A DNA stretch of 64,000 nucleotides, taken from contig NZ_JABVAX010000007.1 in NCBI RefSeq assembly GCF_013404595.1, positions 1-64,000 on the forward strand. The letters are read 5' to 3'. Source of the stretch: Jannaschia marina. GTDB lineage: Bacteria > Pseudomonadota > Alphaproteobacteria > Rhodobacterales > Rhodobacteraceae. The notes under the pieces are model-generated. The model was given only the letters and a program-made list of their open reading frames with translations. It ran no database searches and was not told the DNA's origin. The translations under genes were made by a program, and so were the position numbers. Of the stretch, positions 25,808 to 35,008 are shown in pieces. Every line of letters starts with the position of its first letter. Position 1 is the stretch's first letter.

Positions 25808-26776
25808 CTACTCCTCGCCCTTCGCGGAGATCACCCCGCCGATCAGTTGCATACCCAGAAGGTCCGGCACCTCCGACGGGTCCCGCAGCAGCGGGCGCAC
25901 CGCGGGCGGCGCGGGTGCGGCGGCGCGGGCCTCCTCGGGCGTGACGAAGCGGAACGTGAGCGTGGCGCCCGGCCCCGCCTGCAGCGCGCGCGGCAGATCC
26001 GCCGCGATCACGGTTCCGATACGGGGGTAGCCGCCCGTCGTCTGGCACTCCGGCCCGAGGATATAGGGCACGCCGTCACCCGTCATCTGGATGTCGCCCG
26101 GCAGGATGAAATCCGACAGCAGATTCAGCTGCCCCTCCGTCGCGAAGCCACGGCCATCCATGGCGAGGCGCACGCCCTGACGGTTGCCGCGCGCGTCGCG
26201 GGTGAAGCGGGTCGCGGTGAAACGCTCGATCTCCGCGGCCGGAAAGAGCCGTGTCTGCGGCGTGGGCACGAGGCGCAGCGTTCCGCCCTCGAAGCGTTCG
26301 GTCGGATCGACCGTCATCGCACGCCCCGTGCCGGTGGCACAGGGAAGCTCATCGCCGGGTGCGAGCGGCCGGCCGACGTTGGCGATGAGATGGGCGGAAC
26401 GGCTACCGAGGATCGCCTCCGTCTGGAACCCACCCGCGACATGGACATAGGAGTAGACGCCCGGTCCCTTCGGTCGCAGGTCGAGCACCTCGCCCGCCTC
26501 GACAACCTGAGCCGCGTGCCAGCGCAAGGCCCGATCCCCGAGCGTTGCGCGCATCGGGGCCCCGGTCAGCGCGAGATGGACGGTCTCGCCCGCCCGCAGG
26601 CGCAGCGGCGCGCCTGGCGTCTCGATGCCTGCGCCCGCCTGTCCCAGAAGAGCCTCCGCCTCGGCGCGCGCGCGCCGGTCCGCCGCGCCGCCCTGTGCGA
26701 GGCCCCGGCTCAGGTGGCCCGGTCGGCCGTCGTCCTGCAGGGTCACGAGGGGACCGCATTCGACCACCTCGATCAT
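25808..26776 (-). CDS. pxpC: 5-oxoprolinase subunit PxpC (biotin-dependent carboxylase-like)
   Basis: PxpC is related to the carboxyltransferase half of urea amidolyase. The 322-residue protein shows GPLVTLQDDGRPGHLSRGLAQGGAAD at the N-terminus, YSYVHVAGGFQTEAILGSRSAHLIANVGRPLAPGD in the middle, and ILPGDIQMTGDGVPYILGPECQTTGGYPRIGTVI late. The start at 26776 (MIEVVECGPLVTLQDDGRPGH) overlaps the pxpB stop by four bases. Confidence 0.93.
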   Translation of the reverse strand: MIEVVECGPLVTLQDDGRPGHLSRGLAQGGAADRRARAEAEALLGQAGAGIETPGAPLRLRAGETVHLALTGAPMRATLGDRALRWHAAQVVEAGEVLDLRPKGPGVYSYVHVAGGFQTEAILGSRSAHLIANVGRPLAPGDELPCATGTGRAMTVDPTERFEGGTLRLVPTPQTRLFPAAEIERFTATRFTRDARGNRQGVRLAMDGRGFATEGQLNLLSDFILPGDIQMTGDGVPYILGPECQTTGGYPRIGTVIAADLPRALQAGPGATLTFRFVTPEEARAAAPAPPAVRPLLRDPSEVPDLLGMQLIGGVISAKGEE

Positions 26777-27495
26777 TCGAGCGCCTCCCAGGTCGCGCCG
26801 CCATGGCGCTCCGCGTCCGCGTCGGCCCCGCGGCGCAGGGCCTCGGGCGAGACGGGAACGAAGCGGACTTCGTCTCCGGGCGAGAGCGCGATGGGCCGCG
26901 CGCGCCCCGGCTCGAAACAGCCGAAGAGCGTCCGCCCGATCTGCCGCCAGCCTGTCGGAGCCTCCGTCCCGAAGAGAACGAACTGCCGCACCGCCACCAC
27001 GAGCGCGCCCTCGGGCACCTTCGGCGTGAGCCCCGTCTGGCGCGGCAGGTCCCAGGCCTCCGGCAGGATGCCGAGATACGGCATCCCCGGCGCGAACCCG
27101 AGCGCGAGCACACGGATCCGCGCCGTCGACAAGGCCTCGATCGCCGCGCTCTCGCTCAGACCGGCCATCTCCGCCGCCTCGGCCAGTTGCGGGCCGTCGT
27201 CGCCACCATAGCTGCAGGGGATGGACCAGAGTCGCCGGGGCGGGGGCGGCACGGCGGACCAATCGCACGCCCCGAGACGGGGCTCCAGCAGTGCCGTCGG
27301 ATCGCGGCCGTCGTGACGGACGAGCACGGAGCCGAGTGACGATGCCGTCTCGACCACGCCCTCGGGCCGGTCGGCCTCCAGCGCTGCGCGGAAGGCCACG
27401 CAGGCGCGGTTGGCCGCGTCGTCGAGCCGGGGCGTGAACCGCACCAGCACGGCGGCCTCGCCCAGCGGCTCGATCCTCGGAAAGCTGTCGCCCAT
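26773..27495 (-). CDS. pxpB: 5-oxoprolinase subunit PxpB (KipI family)
   Basis: PxpB is the allophanate-hydrolase-subunit-1 type partner. Characteristic blocks are LGEAAVLVRF near the N-terminus, IPCSYGGDDGPQL, LGFAPGMPYLGILPE, and VRQFVLFGTEAPTGWRQIGRT. The start at 27495 (MGDSFPRIEPLGEAAV) was chosen over one at 27570 because the longer form would overlap the divergent DUF2478 gene. This gives 240 residues. The ribosome-binding site is weak for both. Confidence 0.9.
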   Translation of the reverse strand: MGDSFPRIEPLGEAAVLVRFTPRLDDAANRACVAFRAALEADRPEGVVETASSLGSVLVRHDGRDPTALLEPRLGACDWSAVPPPPRRLWSIPCSYGGDDGPQLAEAAEMAGLSESAAIEALSTARIRVLALGFAPGMPYLGILPEAWDLPRQTGLTPKVPEGALVVAVRQFVLFGTEAPTGWRQIGRTLFGCFEPGRARPIALSPGDEVRFVPVSPEALRRGADADAERHGGATWEALE

Positions 27496-27568
27496 GGGCA
27501 CTGGCGTGCCCGGCACCGCGCGCGGCGTCAAGACTTGCACCGCGCCCGCCCGCATGGGACGAAGCGCC

Positions 27569-28090
27569 ATGCGACTGGCCTATACCATGACACGCGGGCG
27601 CGGCGCGCTCGACCCCCTGCTGCACGAGGTCGCCGGCGCTGCCGCCGCGCGCGGCTTGCGGCTTGCGGGCATCGTGCAGGTCAACAGCGACCGCCCGGGC
27701 TGCGCGCGCTGCGACATGGATGCCGTGGTGCTGCCCGACGGGCCCGTCATCCGCATCAGCCAGGCGCTCGGCGCGCAGGCGCGGGGATGCCGGCTCGATG
27801 CCGAGGGGTTGGAGACGGCCGTGGCGGCCGCCGAGGCCCGGCTGGCGCAGGGTGTCGATCTGCTGATCGTCAACAAGTTCGGCAAGCAGGAAGCGGCGGG
27901 CCGCGGCTTCCGCCCGGTGATCGCCGCCGCGCTCGAAGCGGGCGCGGATGTCCTCGTCGGCGTCAACGAGATGAACCTGCCCGCGCTCGAGACGTTCACC
28001 GGCGGCGCGGCCGAGGCGCTCGACCCGGATCCGGCGACGTTGCTCGACTGGATCGGTTCTCCGCCGGAGCGAACGCCCGCCCTTGCCTGA
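27569..28090 (+). CDS. DUF2478 NTPase-like protein
   Basis: The 173-residue protein begins MRLAYTMTRGRGALDPLLHEVAGAAAARGLRLAGIVQ, where a P-loop-like start would sit, followed by GVDLLIVNKFGKQEAAGRGF and VLVGVNEMNLP. This is the DUF2478 pattern, a putative nucleoside-triphosphatase often encoded near molybdenum or sulfur-oxidation genes. No such genes are here. It diverges from pxpB with a gap of only about 73 bases. Confidence 0.8.
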   Translation: MRLAYTMTRGRGALDPLLHEVAGAAAARGLRLAGIVQVNSDRPGCARCDMDAVVLPDGPVIRISQALGAQARGCRLDAEGLETAVAAAEARLAQGVDLLIVNKFGKQEAAGRGFRPVIAAALEAGADVLVGVNEMNLPALETFTGGAAEALDPDPATLLDWIGSPPERTPALA

Positions 28091-28120
28091 CGGCCGGCGC
28101 TTCTCTACGGCTGGCACGCC

Positions 28121-28834
28121 ATGACCACATCGCCCGCTCCCTCCGACCCGCCCGTGAAGGCATGGCATATCTGGCTCTGGCCGACGCTCCTCGTGGTGCT
28201 GGCCTTCGCCATGTGGCTCCTGCCGTGGGGCCAGTGGGTGCCGCTCCTGCGGGACTGGGTGGAAGGCCACGGCACGCTCGGAACCGTCGTCTTCCTCGCC
28301 GTCTACGTCATCGTGGTGATCCTGCCGCTGCCGGCGGCGGCGATGTCTGTCGTGGGCGGCCTCGCCTTCGGGTGGTGGGGCTATCCGCTCTCGATGGCCG
28401 GCAGTCTCCTCGGGGCGATCGCCCCCTATTACATCTCGCGGCGCTGGATGCGGGGGCCGGTCATGCGCCGGCTCGACGGCCCCAAGGTCCGCGCCGCAGA
28501 CCGGGCGATCGCCGATAACGGCTTCGTCTTCGTCATGCTGCTGCGGCTCACGCCGATCCTGCCGTTCACCGCGCAGAACTGGTTCCTGGGTCTGACCGCG
28601 ATCCGGCCCTGGCCCTACTTCGTCGCGACCGCGCTCGGACTCGCGCCGGGCACGCTCGCCATGGTCTGGATCGGGGAGATGGGCGGCCTTGCCTCGGTCT
28701 CTTCCGACCGAACGCAGATCCTCATCGCGGGCGGTGGCCTGCTCGCCTTCGGGGTCTTCGTGATCTGGCTCGGGCGCATCGCGACGCGCGAGATGGAGCG
28801 CGCGGGCCTGACCGCGCCGCGGCGGCGGCGCTAG
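28121..28834 (+). CDS. TVP38/TMEM64 (VTT-domain) membrane protein
   Basis: The 237-residue integral membrane protein carries the VTT/SNARE-associated domain: LPLPAAAMSVVGGLAFGWWGYPLSMAGSLLGAIAPYYISR, LLRLTPILPFTAQNWFLGLTAIRP, and the GLAPGTLAMVWIGEMGG block. DedA-superfamily proteins of this kind move lipids between leaflets or transport small molecules. The specific cargo is unknown. Its last codon overlaps the end of a small gene on the opposite strand. Confidence 0.88.
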   Translation: MTTSPAPSDPPVKAWHIWLWPTLLVVLAFAMWLLPWGQWVPLLRDWVEGHGTLGTVVFLAVYVIVVILPLPAAAMSVVGGLAFGWWGYPLSMAGSLLGAIAPYYISRRWMRGPVMRRLDGPKVRAADRAIADNGFVFVMLLRLTPILPFTAQNWFLGLTAIRPWPYFVATALGLAPGTLAMVWIGEMGGLASVSSDRTQILIAGGGLLAFGVFVIWLGRIATREMERAGLTAPRRRR

Positions 28835-28956
28835 CGGCCGAGACGGCGGGCGAGTCGCGCGGCCCGGCTTACCGACTTGACGTTGCGGGCCGCCTGGCCG
28901 CCCGCGACGCGGCCGATGCCCTTGAACAGAAACCTACGCAGTATCATCCGAAGCAT
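28831..28956 (-). CDS. Small basic protein, 41 aa
   Basis: The ORF reads MLRMILRRFLFKGIGRVAGG then a basic stretch rich in Arg, Ala and Ser ending ARRLGR. GAGGAGGAGAC precedes its ATG, and it overlaps the scpB 3' end by 23 bases, suggesting coupled translation. It resembles short basic proteins seen at this place in related genomes, but I cannot name a family. An amphipathic N-terminal helix could make it membrane-associated or nucleic-acid-binding. Confidence 0.5.
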   Translation of the reverse strand: MLRMILRRFLFKGIGRVAGGQAARNVKSVSRAARLARRLGR

Positions 28957-29608
28957 GATCCGTCTCCTCCTCGGGGGGTGATCTCTCGAACATGTCGTCG
29001 GTCGCCTCGGCGTCTTCAAGGGGCGCGCCGTCCCCGGGCGGCGGCGTGCTTTCCAGAAGTCCGGCCGCGCGCAACTCCTTCAGCCCCGGCAGGTCGCGCG
29101 GAGAGCCGAGGCCGAAATGATCGAGAAAGCCGCGCGTCACCACGAAGGTCACGGGCCGGCCCGGCGTCTGCCGGCGCTGGCCGAGCTTGATCCAGTCAAG
29201 GTCGAGGAGCTGTTCGATGGTGCCCTTGGAGACGGAGACGCCGCGGATCTCCTCGATCTCGGCGCGGGTGACGGGCTGATGGTAGGCGACGATGGCGAGT
29301 GTCTCGATCGCCGCGCGGCTGAGCTTGCGGGTCTCCACCGTCTCCCGCGTCATCAGGAAGGCGAGGTCGGCGGCCGTGCGGATCGCCCAGGCATCGCCCA
29401 CGCGCGCCACGCGCACCCCCCGGCCCTCGTAGCGCTTCACCAATTGTTCGAGCGCCGCCGGCGCGTCGCAGCCGTGGGGCAGCCGCGCGTGCAACTCGCC
29501 CACGGTGACGGGCGCGGCGGAGGCAAAGAGGATCGCCTCGACCATGCGCTCCTGCTCGGCGAGCGGCGGGGCCTCGAAGAGGCTTTCGCTGTCGGCACTC
29601 TCGGTCAT
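28934..29608 (-). CDS. scpB: Segregation and condensation protein ScpB
   Basis: ScpB joins Smc and ScpA in bacterial condensin. The 224-residue protein has the two winged helices of the family: MVEAILFASAAPVTVGELHARLP and KLSRAAIETLAIVAYHQPVTRAEIEEIRGVSVSKGTIEQLLDLDWIKLGQRRQTPGRPVTFVVTRGFLDHFGL. An acidic tail follows. Its start overlaps the scpA stop by four bases, so they are translated together. Confidence 0.94.
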   Translation of the reverse strand: MTESADSESLFEAPPLAEQERMVEAILFASAAPVTVGELHARLPHGCDAPAALEQLVKRYEGRGVRVARVGDAWAIRTAADLAFLMTRETVETRKLSRAAIETLAIVAYHQPVTRAEIEEIRGVSVSKGTIEQLLDLDWIKLGQRRQTPGRPVTFVVTRGFLDHFGLGSPRDLPGLKELRAAGLLESTPPPGDGAPLEDAEATDDMFERSPPEEETDHASDDTA

Positions 29609-30402
29609 GCACGCCCCCGGATGGTGATCGGCCCGAAGGTCTCGGCCTGCCGCAGATCGAGCCGCCCGTTCTTCGCCAGCTCCAGCGTCGCCGCGAAGGT
29701 CGAGGCGGTGGCCGAACGCCGGCGCGCCGGGTCGGCGTTCCAGCCGTCGGGCAGGAAGGCAGTGAGGTCGGTCCACTCGGCCACTGTCCCGATAAGCGGC
29801 CGCAGGCGCTCCAGCGCCTCCTCCATGGTGAAGACCCCGTCGCGGTCCATCACGAAGGGACGGAAGTCGTCGCGGGTGCGCAGGCGAGCGTAGCCCTGCA
29901 TCAGATCGAGAAGCGTCGCCGTCCAGACGACCCGGCGCGAGCGTTCGAGCCCCTGTGGCTCGCCCCTTGCGAAGACGTCGCGGCCCAGCTGATCGCGCGC
30001 CATGAGACGCGCGGCGGCCTTGCGCATCGCTTCGAGCCGTTCGAGCTGAAAGGCCAGATGCGCGGCGAGATCCTCGGCGCTCGGCCCGTCCTCCTCGGGG
30101 TCCGGCGGCAGGAGGAGACGCGACTTCAGGAAGGCGAGCCACGCGGCCATGACGAGGTAGTCCGCCGCCAGTTCGAGCCGCAGCTCCCGCGCCTTTTCCA
30201 CGAACATCAGGTATTGCCGCGCCAGTTGCAGCACCGAGATCGTGCGCAGGTCCACCTTCTGCGTCCGCGCGAGCGTCAGCAGGACGTCGAGCGGCCCCTC
30301 GAAGCCATCGACGTCGACGATCAGCGCTTCGGCCGCCAGCCGTTCGGCGACGGCGTCCGGATCCGGGTCGCGGGCCGGGCCTTCGATGAAGTCTTCGCTC
30401 AA
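29605..30402 (-). CDS. scpA: Segregation and condensation protein ScpA
   Basis: ScpA is the kleisin subunit of condensin. The 265-residue protein has the N-terminal kleisin block VDGFEGPLDVLLTLARTQKVDLRTISVLQLARQYL, then LAADYLVMAAWLAFLKSRLLLPPD. A C-terminal winged helix contacts the Smc head. It lies 10 bases downstream of nagZ on the same strand, as in many Rhodobacterales. Confidence 0.94.
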   Translation of the reverse strand: MSEDFIEGPARDPDPDAVAERLAAEALIVDVDGFEGPLDVLLTLARTQKVDLRTISVLQLARQYLMFVEKARELRLELAADYLVMAAWLAFLKSRLLLPPDPEEDGPSAEDLAAHLAFQLERLEAMRKAAARLMARDQLGRDVFARGEPQGLERSRRVVWTATLLDLMQGYARLRTRDDFRPFVMDRDGVFTMEEALERLRPLIGTVAEWTDLTAFLPDGWNADPARRRSATASTFAATLELAKNGRLDLRQAETFGPITIRGRA

Positions 30403-30411
30403 GATCGCCCC

Positions 30412-31395
30412 TCAGGTCGTGAGGGATGCAAGTTCCGCACGGGCCGCGTCGATGTCAAGTTCCACCGGTCCCGCCCGCATCGCGAGGGCCTCGTCGGCCC
30501 GGCGCAGACCGACGCCCGAAAGCCGGGGGGTGCAGGCGGCGACCGTCTGCATGTCATCCCACTCGCCGTTGCAATGGAGGATCATGTCGCACCCGGCCGC
30601 GATGGAGGCTTCGCAGCGGGAGGCCATGTCCCCCGGCAGCGCGCCCATCGAAATGTCGTCGGTCATCAGGAGGCCGTCGAAACCGATGGTTTCGCGGACT
30701 TCGGCCATGACCGCGGGTGAAATCGTGCCGGGTCTGTCGTCGATCATGGAGTAGACGACATGGGCCGACATGCCGAGCGGCAGGTCGGAAAGCCGGCGGA
30801 AGACCTCGAAATCGGTGGCCCGCAACTCGGCGAGCGCGGTGTCGACCTTCGGCAGGCCGAGATGGCTGTCGACGGTGCCGCGCCCGTGGCCCGGGATGTG
30901 CTTCATCACCGGCAGGACCCCGCCCTGCAGGCAGCCCTCGGCATTGGCGCGCGCGCGTGCTGCGACCGTCTCGACGCTGTCGCCGTAGAGACGGGACAGA
31001 AGGAACGGGTGCGTGCCCTCGGTCGCGATGTCGGCGGTGGGCGTGCAGTTCACGTCGATGCCGACGTCGCGCAGCTCCCGCGCGATCAGGGTCGCGCGCA
31101 GGAACATCGCGCGGTCCGGATCGGTCGCGCGCTTCATCTGCGTGAGAGGTCGGGGCCAGCGGGTCCAGAACGGAGGGCCGAGACGCTGCACGCGTCCGCC
31201 TTCCTGGTCGATGAGGATGGGCGCGTCGCGGCCGACACTGTCGCGAAGGTCCGCCGTGAGCGCGCGCAACCGGTCGGGCGTGTCGACGTTGCGCGCGAAG
31301 AGGATGAAACCCCAAGGGTCGCTCTCGCGGAAGAACGCCGCCTCGCGGTCGGTCAGCTCGGGGCCCTCGCAGCCGAAGATGAAGGCCCCGGCCAT
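30412..31395 (-). CDS. nagZ: Beta-N-acetylhexosaminidase NagZ
   Basis: NagZ (GH3) removes GlcNAc from anhydromuropeptides in peptidoglycan recycling. The 327-residue protein has VMKHIPGHGRGTVDSHLGLPKVD with the catalytic His/Asp loop and the nucleophile aspartate in LLMTDDISMGALPG. It is cytoplasmic, with no signal. It sits between the SPOR-domain gene and scpA. Confidence 0.94.
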   Translation of the reverse strand: MAGAFIFGCEGPELTDREAAFFRESDPWGFILFARNVDTPDRLRALTADLRDSVGRDAPILIDQEGGRVQRLGPPFWTRWPRPLTQMKRATDPDRAMFLRATLIARELRDVGIDVNCTPTADIATEGTHPFLLSRLYGDSVETVAARARANAEGCLQGGVLPVMKHIPGHGRGTVDSHLGLPKVDTALAELRATDFEVFRRLSDLPLGMSAHVVYSMIDDRPGTISPAVMAEVRETIGFDGLLMTDDISMGALPGDMASRCEASIAAGCDMILHCNGEWDDMQTVAACTPRLSGVGLRRADEALAMRAGPVELDIDAARAELASLTT

Positions 31396-31399
31396 GGCG

Positions 31400-32446
31400 T
31401 CAGCGGATCGTGACGGGGATGCAGGCCGTGTCCTGCGCCAGAAGCTCGGCGCAGAAGCGGCGCGCGTCCGAGCCGTCCGCGAAGCCGACGACCCGCAGAC
31501 GCCAGAAGTCGCGCCCGCCCGAGGTGGCCTTCTGCACCAGGCGCTGCTTGCCGGCCATGTAGGGGCCGAAGCGTCCCTGGAACCGCTCCCATTCGCCGCG
31601 GGCGGCGGACTCGCTGTCGTAGGCCCCGAGCTGCACGACCCGCGTGCCGGGCGTCAGCGACGCGGGATCGGCGTCGCTGGCCGAGGGGCGCGACGGGTCG
31701 AGCGAGGCGACCTGCGTGCCCGGCTCCTGCGCCGGGGCCTCGGTCGGCACGGTGGCGGGTGCGGCGGCGGCGACCGCGCGGCGCAGGTCGGCGGGCCGTG
31801 CGCGCGGACGCACCGACTGGGCGACACCTGGCTCGGACGCGGGCACGACGGCAAGGTCGATGGGCGCATCCGCCGCGGCGGGCTCCTGCGGCGTGGCGGA
31901 GGCGGGTGTGACGACGGCCGGCGGCGCGGCGGGGGCGCTGGCACCGACGATCACCTCGTCCTCGTCGAGACCTTCGGCCACGGCCTCCGAGAGCGCCAGC
32001 TGAATGCTCTCCTGCAGGGGGGCCGCCTCGTCCTCGGCGGCCGTCCGGGCCTCGGCAACGGCCGTCTCGCCGGAAGCGGCGGCCCGCTCCGAGAGCGCCG
32101 GCGCATCGAGCGAGACCGGCGGCGGCGCGAGCACGATCTGCTCGGGCGCGGGGGCGGCCGGACCACCCGAGGTGATGTCCGAGAGCGCGAGACCCTGGAA
32201 CGGCGCGACCGTGCCGCCCGGATCCGACGGGGCTTCCCGCATCGGGCCTTCGAGCGCGGCGATGACCGGCACGCCCGAGACGTCGCGGAAGGTGAGGTCG
32301 ACGGCCCAGACGGCGAGCCCCGCCGTGAGCCCGAGCGAGGTGATCGCCCCGGCCCAGTTGGCGAAGCCGAAGTTCTTCGCGGCCTCCACGAAGCGCGAAC
32401 TCTCTTCCGCGCCATAGTCGGCACCGTAGTAATCCAGATCCGCCAT
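31400..32446 (-). CDS. SPOR-domain membrane protein
   Basis: The 348-residue protein has a short cytoplasmic start, one transmembrane helix (about 30-50, WAGAITSLGLTAGLAVWAV), a long Ala/Pro/Glu-rich periplasmic linker, and a C-terminal SPOR domain (VVQLGAYDSESAARGEWERFQGRF and RDFWRLRVVGFADGSDARRFCAELLAQDTACI). SPOR domains bind denuded glycan strands at the division septum, so a cell-division role is likely. It is flanked by argS and nagZ. Confidence 0.88.
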   Translation of the reverse strand: MADLDYYGADYGAEESSRFVEAAKNFGFANWAGAITSLGLTAGLAVWAVDLTFRDVSGVPVIAALEGPMREAPSDPGGTVAPFQGLALSDITSGGPAAPAPEQIVLAPPPVSLDAPALSERAAASGETAVAEARTAAEDEAAPLQESIQLALSEAVAEGLDEDEVIVGASAPAAPPAVVTPASATPQEPAAADAPIDLAVVPASEPGVAQSVRPRARPADLRRAVAAAAPATVPTEAPAQEPGTQVASLDPSRPSASDADPASLTPGTRVVQLGAYDSESAARGEWERFQGRFGPYMAGKQRLVQKATSGGRDFWRLRVVGFADGSDARRFCAELLAQDTACIPVTIR

Positions 32447-32575
32447 ATGCCTGCCCTCCGCCGCGCGGGGGCGTCTCCCGCGGACTGTCGTGTTCCAAAG
32501 ACGGGCGCGGGGTTGGCCCCGCTGCCCAAACCTGCTCGGACCCGCGGGGTGGCTTGAAGGCCGTCGTGACGGCGC

Positions 32576-34318
32576 TCAGCGCATCTCTTCTGCGGGTTCG
32601 ACGCCCAAGATACCAAGGCCCGCCGCGATTACAATCGCGACCGAGCGCGCAAGGGCGATCTTGGCGGAACTCGCCGATCGGTCGTCCTGCAGGAATCGCA
32701 GGGCCGGCTCTTCGTTGCCGCGGTTCCAGTGGGCGTGCAGCGCCGAGGCCAAATCATATAGATAGAAGGCCACGCGATGGGGCTCGTGGGTGCGCGCCGC
32801 AATCTCGACAAGCCGCGGCCACTCGGCGACCTTGGCGGCGAGCGCCTGCTCCGAGGCGTGGCCCAGATGTGACAGGTCCACCCGCGCCAGATCGGCGTCG
32901 GCCACATTGATGCCATGATCCACAGCCTTGCGCAGCACGGAGGCGACGCGGGCATGGGCATATTGCACGTAGTAGACCGGGTTGTCCTTGGATTGCTCCA
33001 GCACCTTGTCGACGTCGAAATCGAGCGGCGCGTCGTTCTTGCGGGTCAGCATCACGAAGCGCGTCACGTCGCGGCCCACCATCTCGACCACATCGGCGAG
33101 CGTCACGAAGGTGCCGGCCCGTTTCGACATCTTGAGTTGCTGGCCCCCGCGCGTCAGCTTCACGAGTTGCGTCAGCTTGATGTCGAGGGGCACGGCATTG
33201 TCCGAGAGCGCAGCGACTGCCGCCTTCATCCGCTTGACGTAGCCACCGTGATCCGCGCCGAAGACGTCGATCAATGCGTCGAAGCCCCGGTTCACCTTGT
33301 CGTAGTGATAGGCGATGTCGGGAGCGAAATAGGTCCAGCCGCCGTCCGACTTCTGGATCGGCCGGTCGACGTCGTCGCCGTAGTCGGTCGACTTGAAGAG
33401 CGTCTGCTCGCGCGGCTCCCAATCCTCGGGCAGCTTGCCCTTGGGCGGCTCCAGCGTGCCGCGGTAGATCAGGCCCTTGTCGCGCAAGCTCTCGATCGCG
33501 CCCTCGATCTGGCCGGTGCCGTAGAGGGCCTTCTCGGAAGAGAAGACGTCCATCTCAACGCCGAGCGCGGCAAGGTCGCTGCGGATGAGGTCCATCATCG
33601 CGTCGGTTGCGAAGTCCCGTACTTCGGCGAGCCAGAACTGCTCGCCCTTGTCGAGGAAGGCATCGCCGACCTTCGCCTTGAGCGCCTCGCCCACGGGCTT
33701 CAGGTAATCGCCGGGATAGGTGCCGTCGGGAAATTCCACCGCCTGCCCGTGTGCCTCGAGGTAGCGCAGGTAGACCGACCGCGCGAGCACGTCGACCTGC
33801 GCGCCGCCGTCGTTGATGTAGTATTCGCGCGTCACCTCATGGCCCGCGAAGTCGAGCAGGCTGGCCAGCGCGTCCCCGAAGACCGCGCCGCGCGTGTGGC
33901 CGACGTGGAGCGGGCCGGTGGGGTTGGCCGAGACGTACTCGACGTTGATCCTCGTCCCCTGCCCCACATCCGAGCGACCGAAATCGGTGCCCGTCTCGAG
34001 GACGCGGCGCACGACCTCTGTCCAGACCGCGCCGTCGAGGCGGATGTTCAGGAACCCCGGCCCCGCGACCTCGGCGCTCGCCACGCGCGGGTCGGCGGCG
34101 AGTTTCGCGGACAGCGCCTCGGCGATGTCACGCGGCTTCATCTTCGCGGGCTTCGCCAGAACCATCGCTGCATTCGTCGCCATGTCGCCATGCGCCGGGT
34201 CGCGCGGTGGCTCGACCGAGACGTTGTCGGTGGCGAGCCCCTCGGGGATCACCCCGTCACGCGCGAGTTCGGAAAGCGCGTCGACGGTCAGGGCACGAAT
34301 GTCGGAAAAGAGGTTCAT
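32576..34318 (-). CDS. argS: Arginyl-tRNA synthetase
   Basis: Charges tRNA-Arg. The 580-residue protein has the class I HIGH-type motif in [21 protein letters not shown] and the KMSKR loop [13 protein letters not shown]. The C-terminal anticodon-binding domain is at [23 protein letters not shown]. The start [18 protein letters not shown] at 34318 was chosen over an upstream frame extension that crosses a GAGGGG/CCCCTC hairpin (34334-34350). Confidence 0.96.
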   Translation of the reverse strand: MNLFSDIRALTVDALSELARDGVIPEGLATDNVSVEPPRDPAHGDMATNAAMVLAKPAKMKPRDIAEALSAKLAADPRVASAEVAGPGFLNIRLDGAVWTEVVRRVLETGTDFGRSDVGQGTRINVEYVSANPTGPLHVGHTRGAVFGDALASLLDFAGHEVTREYYINDGGAQVDVLARSVYLRYLEAHGQAVEFPDGTYPGDYLKPVGEALKAKVGDAFLDKGEQFWLAEVRDFATDAMMDLIRSDLAALGVEMDVFSSEKALYGTGQIEGAIESLRDKGLIYRGTLEPPKGKLPEDWEPREQTLFKSTDYGDDVDRPIQKSDGGWTYFAPDIAYHYDKVNRGFDALIDVFGADHGGYVKRMKAAVAALSDNAVPLDIKLTQLVKLTRGGQQLKMSKRAGTFVTLADVVEMVGRDVTRFVMLTRKNDAPLDFDVDKVLEQSKDNPVYYVQYAHARVASVLRKAVDHGINVADADLARVDLSHLGHASEQALAAKVAEWPRLVEIAARTHEPHRVAFYLYDLASALHAHWNRGNEEPALRFLQDDRSASSAKIALARSVAIVIAAGLGILGVEPAEEMR

Positions 34319-34411
34319 CGCGGTCGGTCCTATGAGGGGTTGCCCCCCTCTAGCGCCGCCCCGCGTGGGGTTCAACGCGCCGCATGGGTGGATGCGGCGC
34401 GCCGGAAGGCG

Positions 34412-34888
34412 TCAGCCGCCGTGGGTGAGATCGACCGTCATCGAAAGCTCGCAGCCCTCGAGCGCCGGATTGGCCTGGCCCTGCGCGGCCATCATCGCGG
34501 CGATGGACATGGTCGTCTGCGACGTGATCTCGCTGTCGGAGACGAGGGTGAGCCGCGTCGTGCCGAGTTGGCCGCCGTCCTGCGGCAGGTTGATCGTGCC
34601 GTCCCAGGTCACGTCGTCCACCTGCGTCCATTCGATCCCTTCCTGACCGGCCCCGAGATCGGCCTGCGTCGGATCGAAGGCCCCGTTCCAGGTCATCTCC
34701 GTCGTGCTCGGCTGCGACGCCTGCGCGGCCATCTGCTCGAGGCCCGGGCGCATGTCCGCCGGGCAGGCGTCGCCCACGGCCACATCGCGGGGCGCGGAGG
34801 TCCAGGTGCCGTCCTTCGGAGCGGTCTGGGCGAGCGCGGCACTCGGTGCGAGCGCGAGGATCAGGGCGAAGGTTGCTGGGGCGCGCAT
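34412..34888 (-). CDS. Secreted protein of unknown function
   Basis: The 158-residue protein begins with a cleavable signal (MRAPATFALILALAPSAALAQ). The remainder is probably periplasmic and beta-rich, with an early DACPADMRPGLEQMAAQ and a later ALEGCELSMTVDLTHGG, which could form a Cys-Cys pair. AGGAGA precedes the ATG. It lies between dgt and argS on the same strand. No family is recognised with confidence. Confidence 0.7.
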   Translation of the reverse strand: MRAPATFALILALAPSAALAQTAPKDGTWTSAPRDVAVGDACPADMRPGLEQMAAQASQPSTTEMTWNGAFDPTQADLGAGQEGIEWTQVDDVTWDGTINLPQDGGQLGTTRLTLVSDSEITSQTTMSIAAMMAAQGQANPALEGCELSMTVDLTHGG

Positions 34889-35008
34889 GGGCGGTCTCCT
34901 GTTGTCTGTCCCGCAGGACGTGGAGGCCCGGCGTGTCAGGTGCAAGCGGAGCCGCCACAGCGCCGGCAGAAGCCCGCCAGGCCGCCGGCGGATTTCCACC
35001 GGACCGAC

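Noticed and set aside
25136..28270. Very long frames on both strands across the pxp operon
   Set aside because: They overlap pxpA, pxpB and pxpC, whose motifs are unambiguous; the other frames have Arg/Pro/Gly-rich translations typical of shadows.
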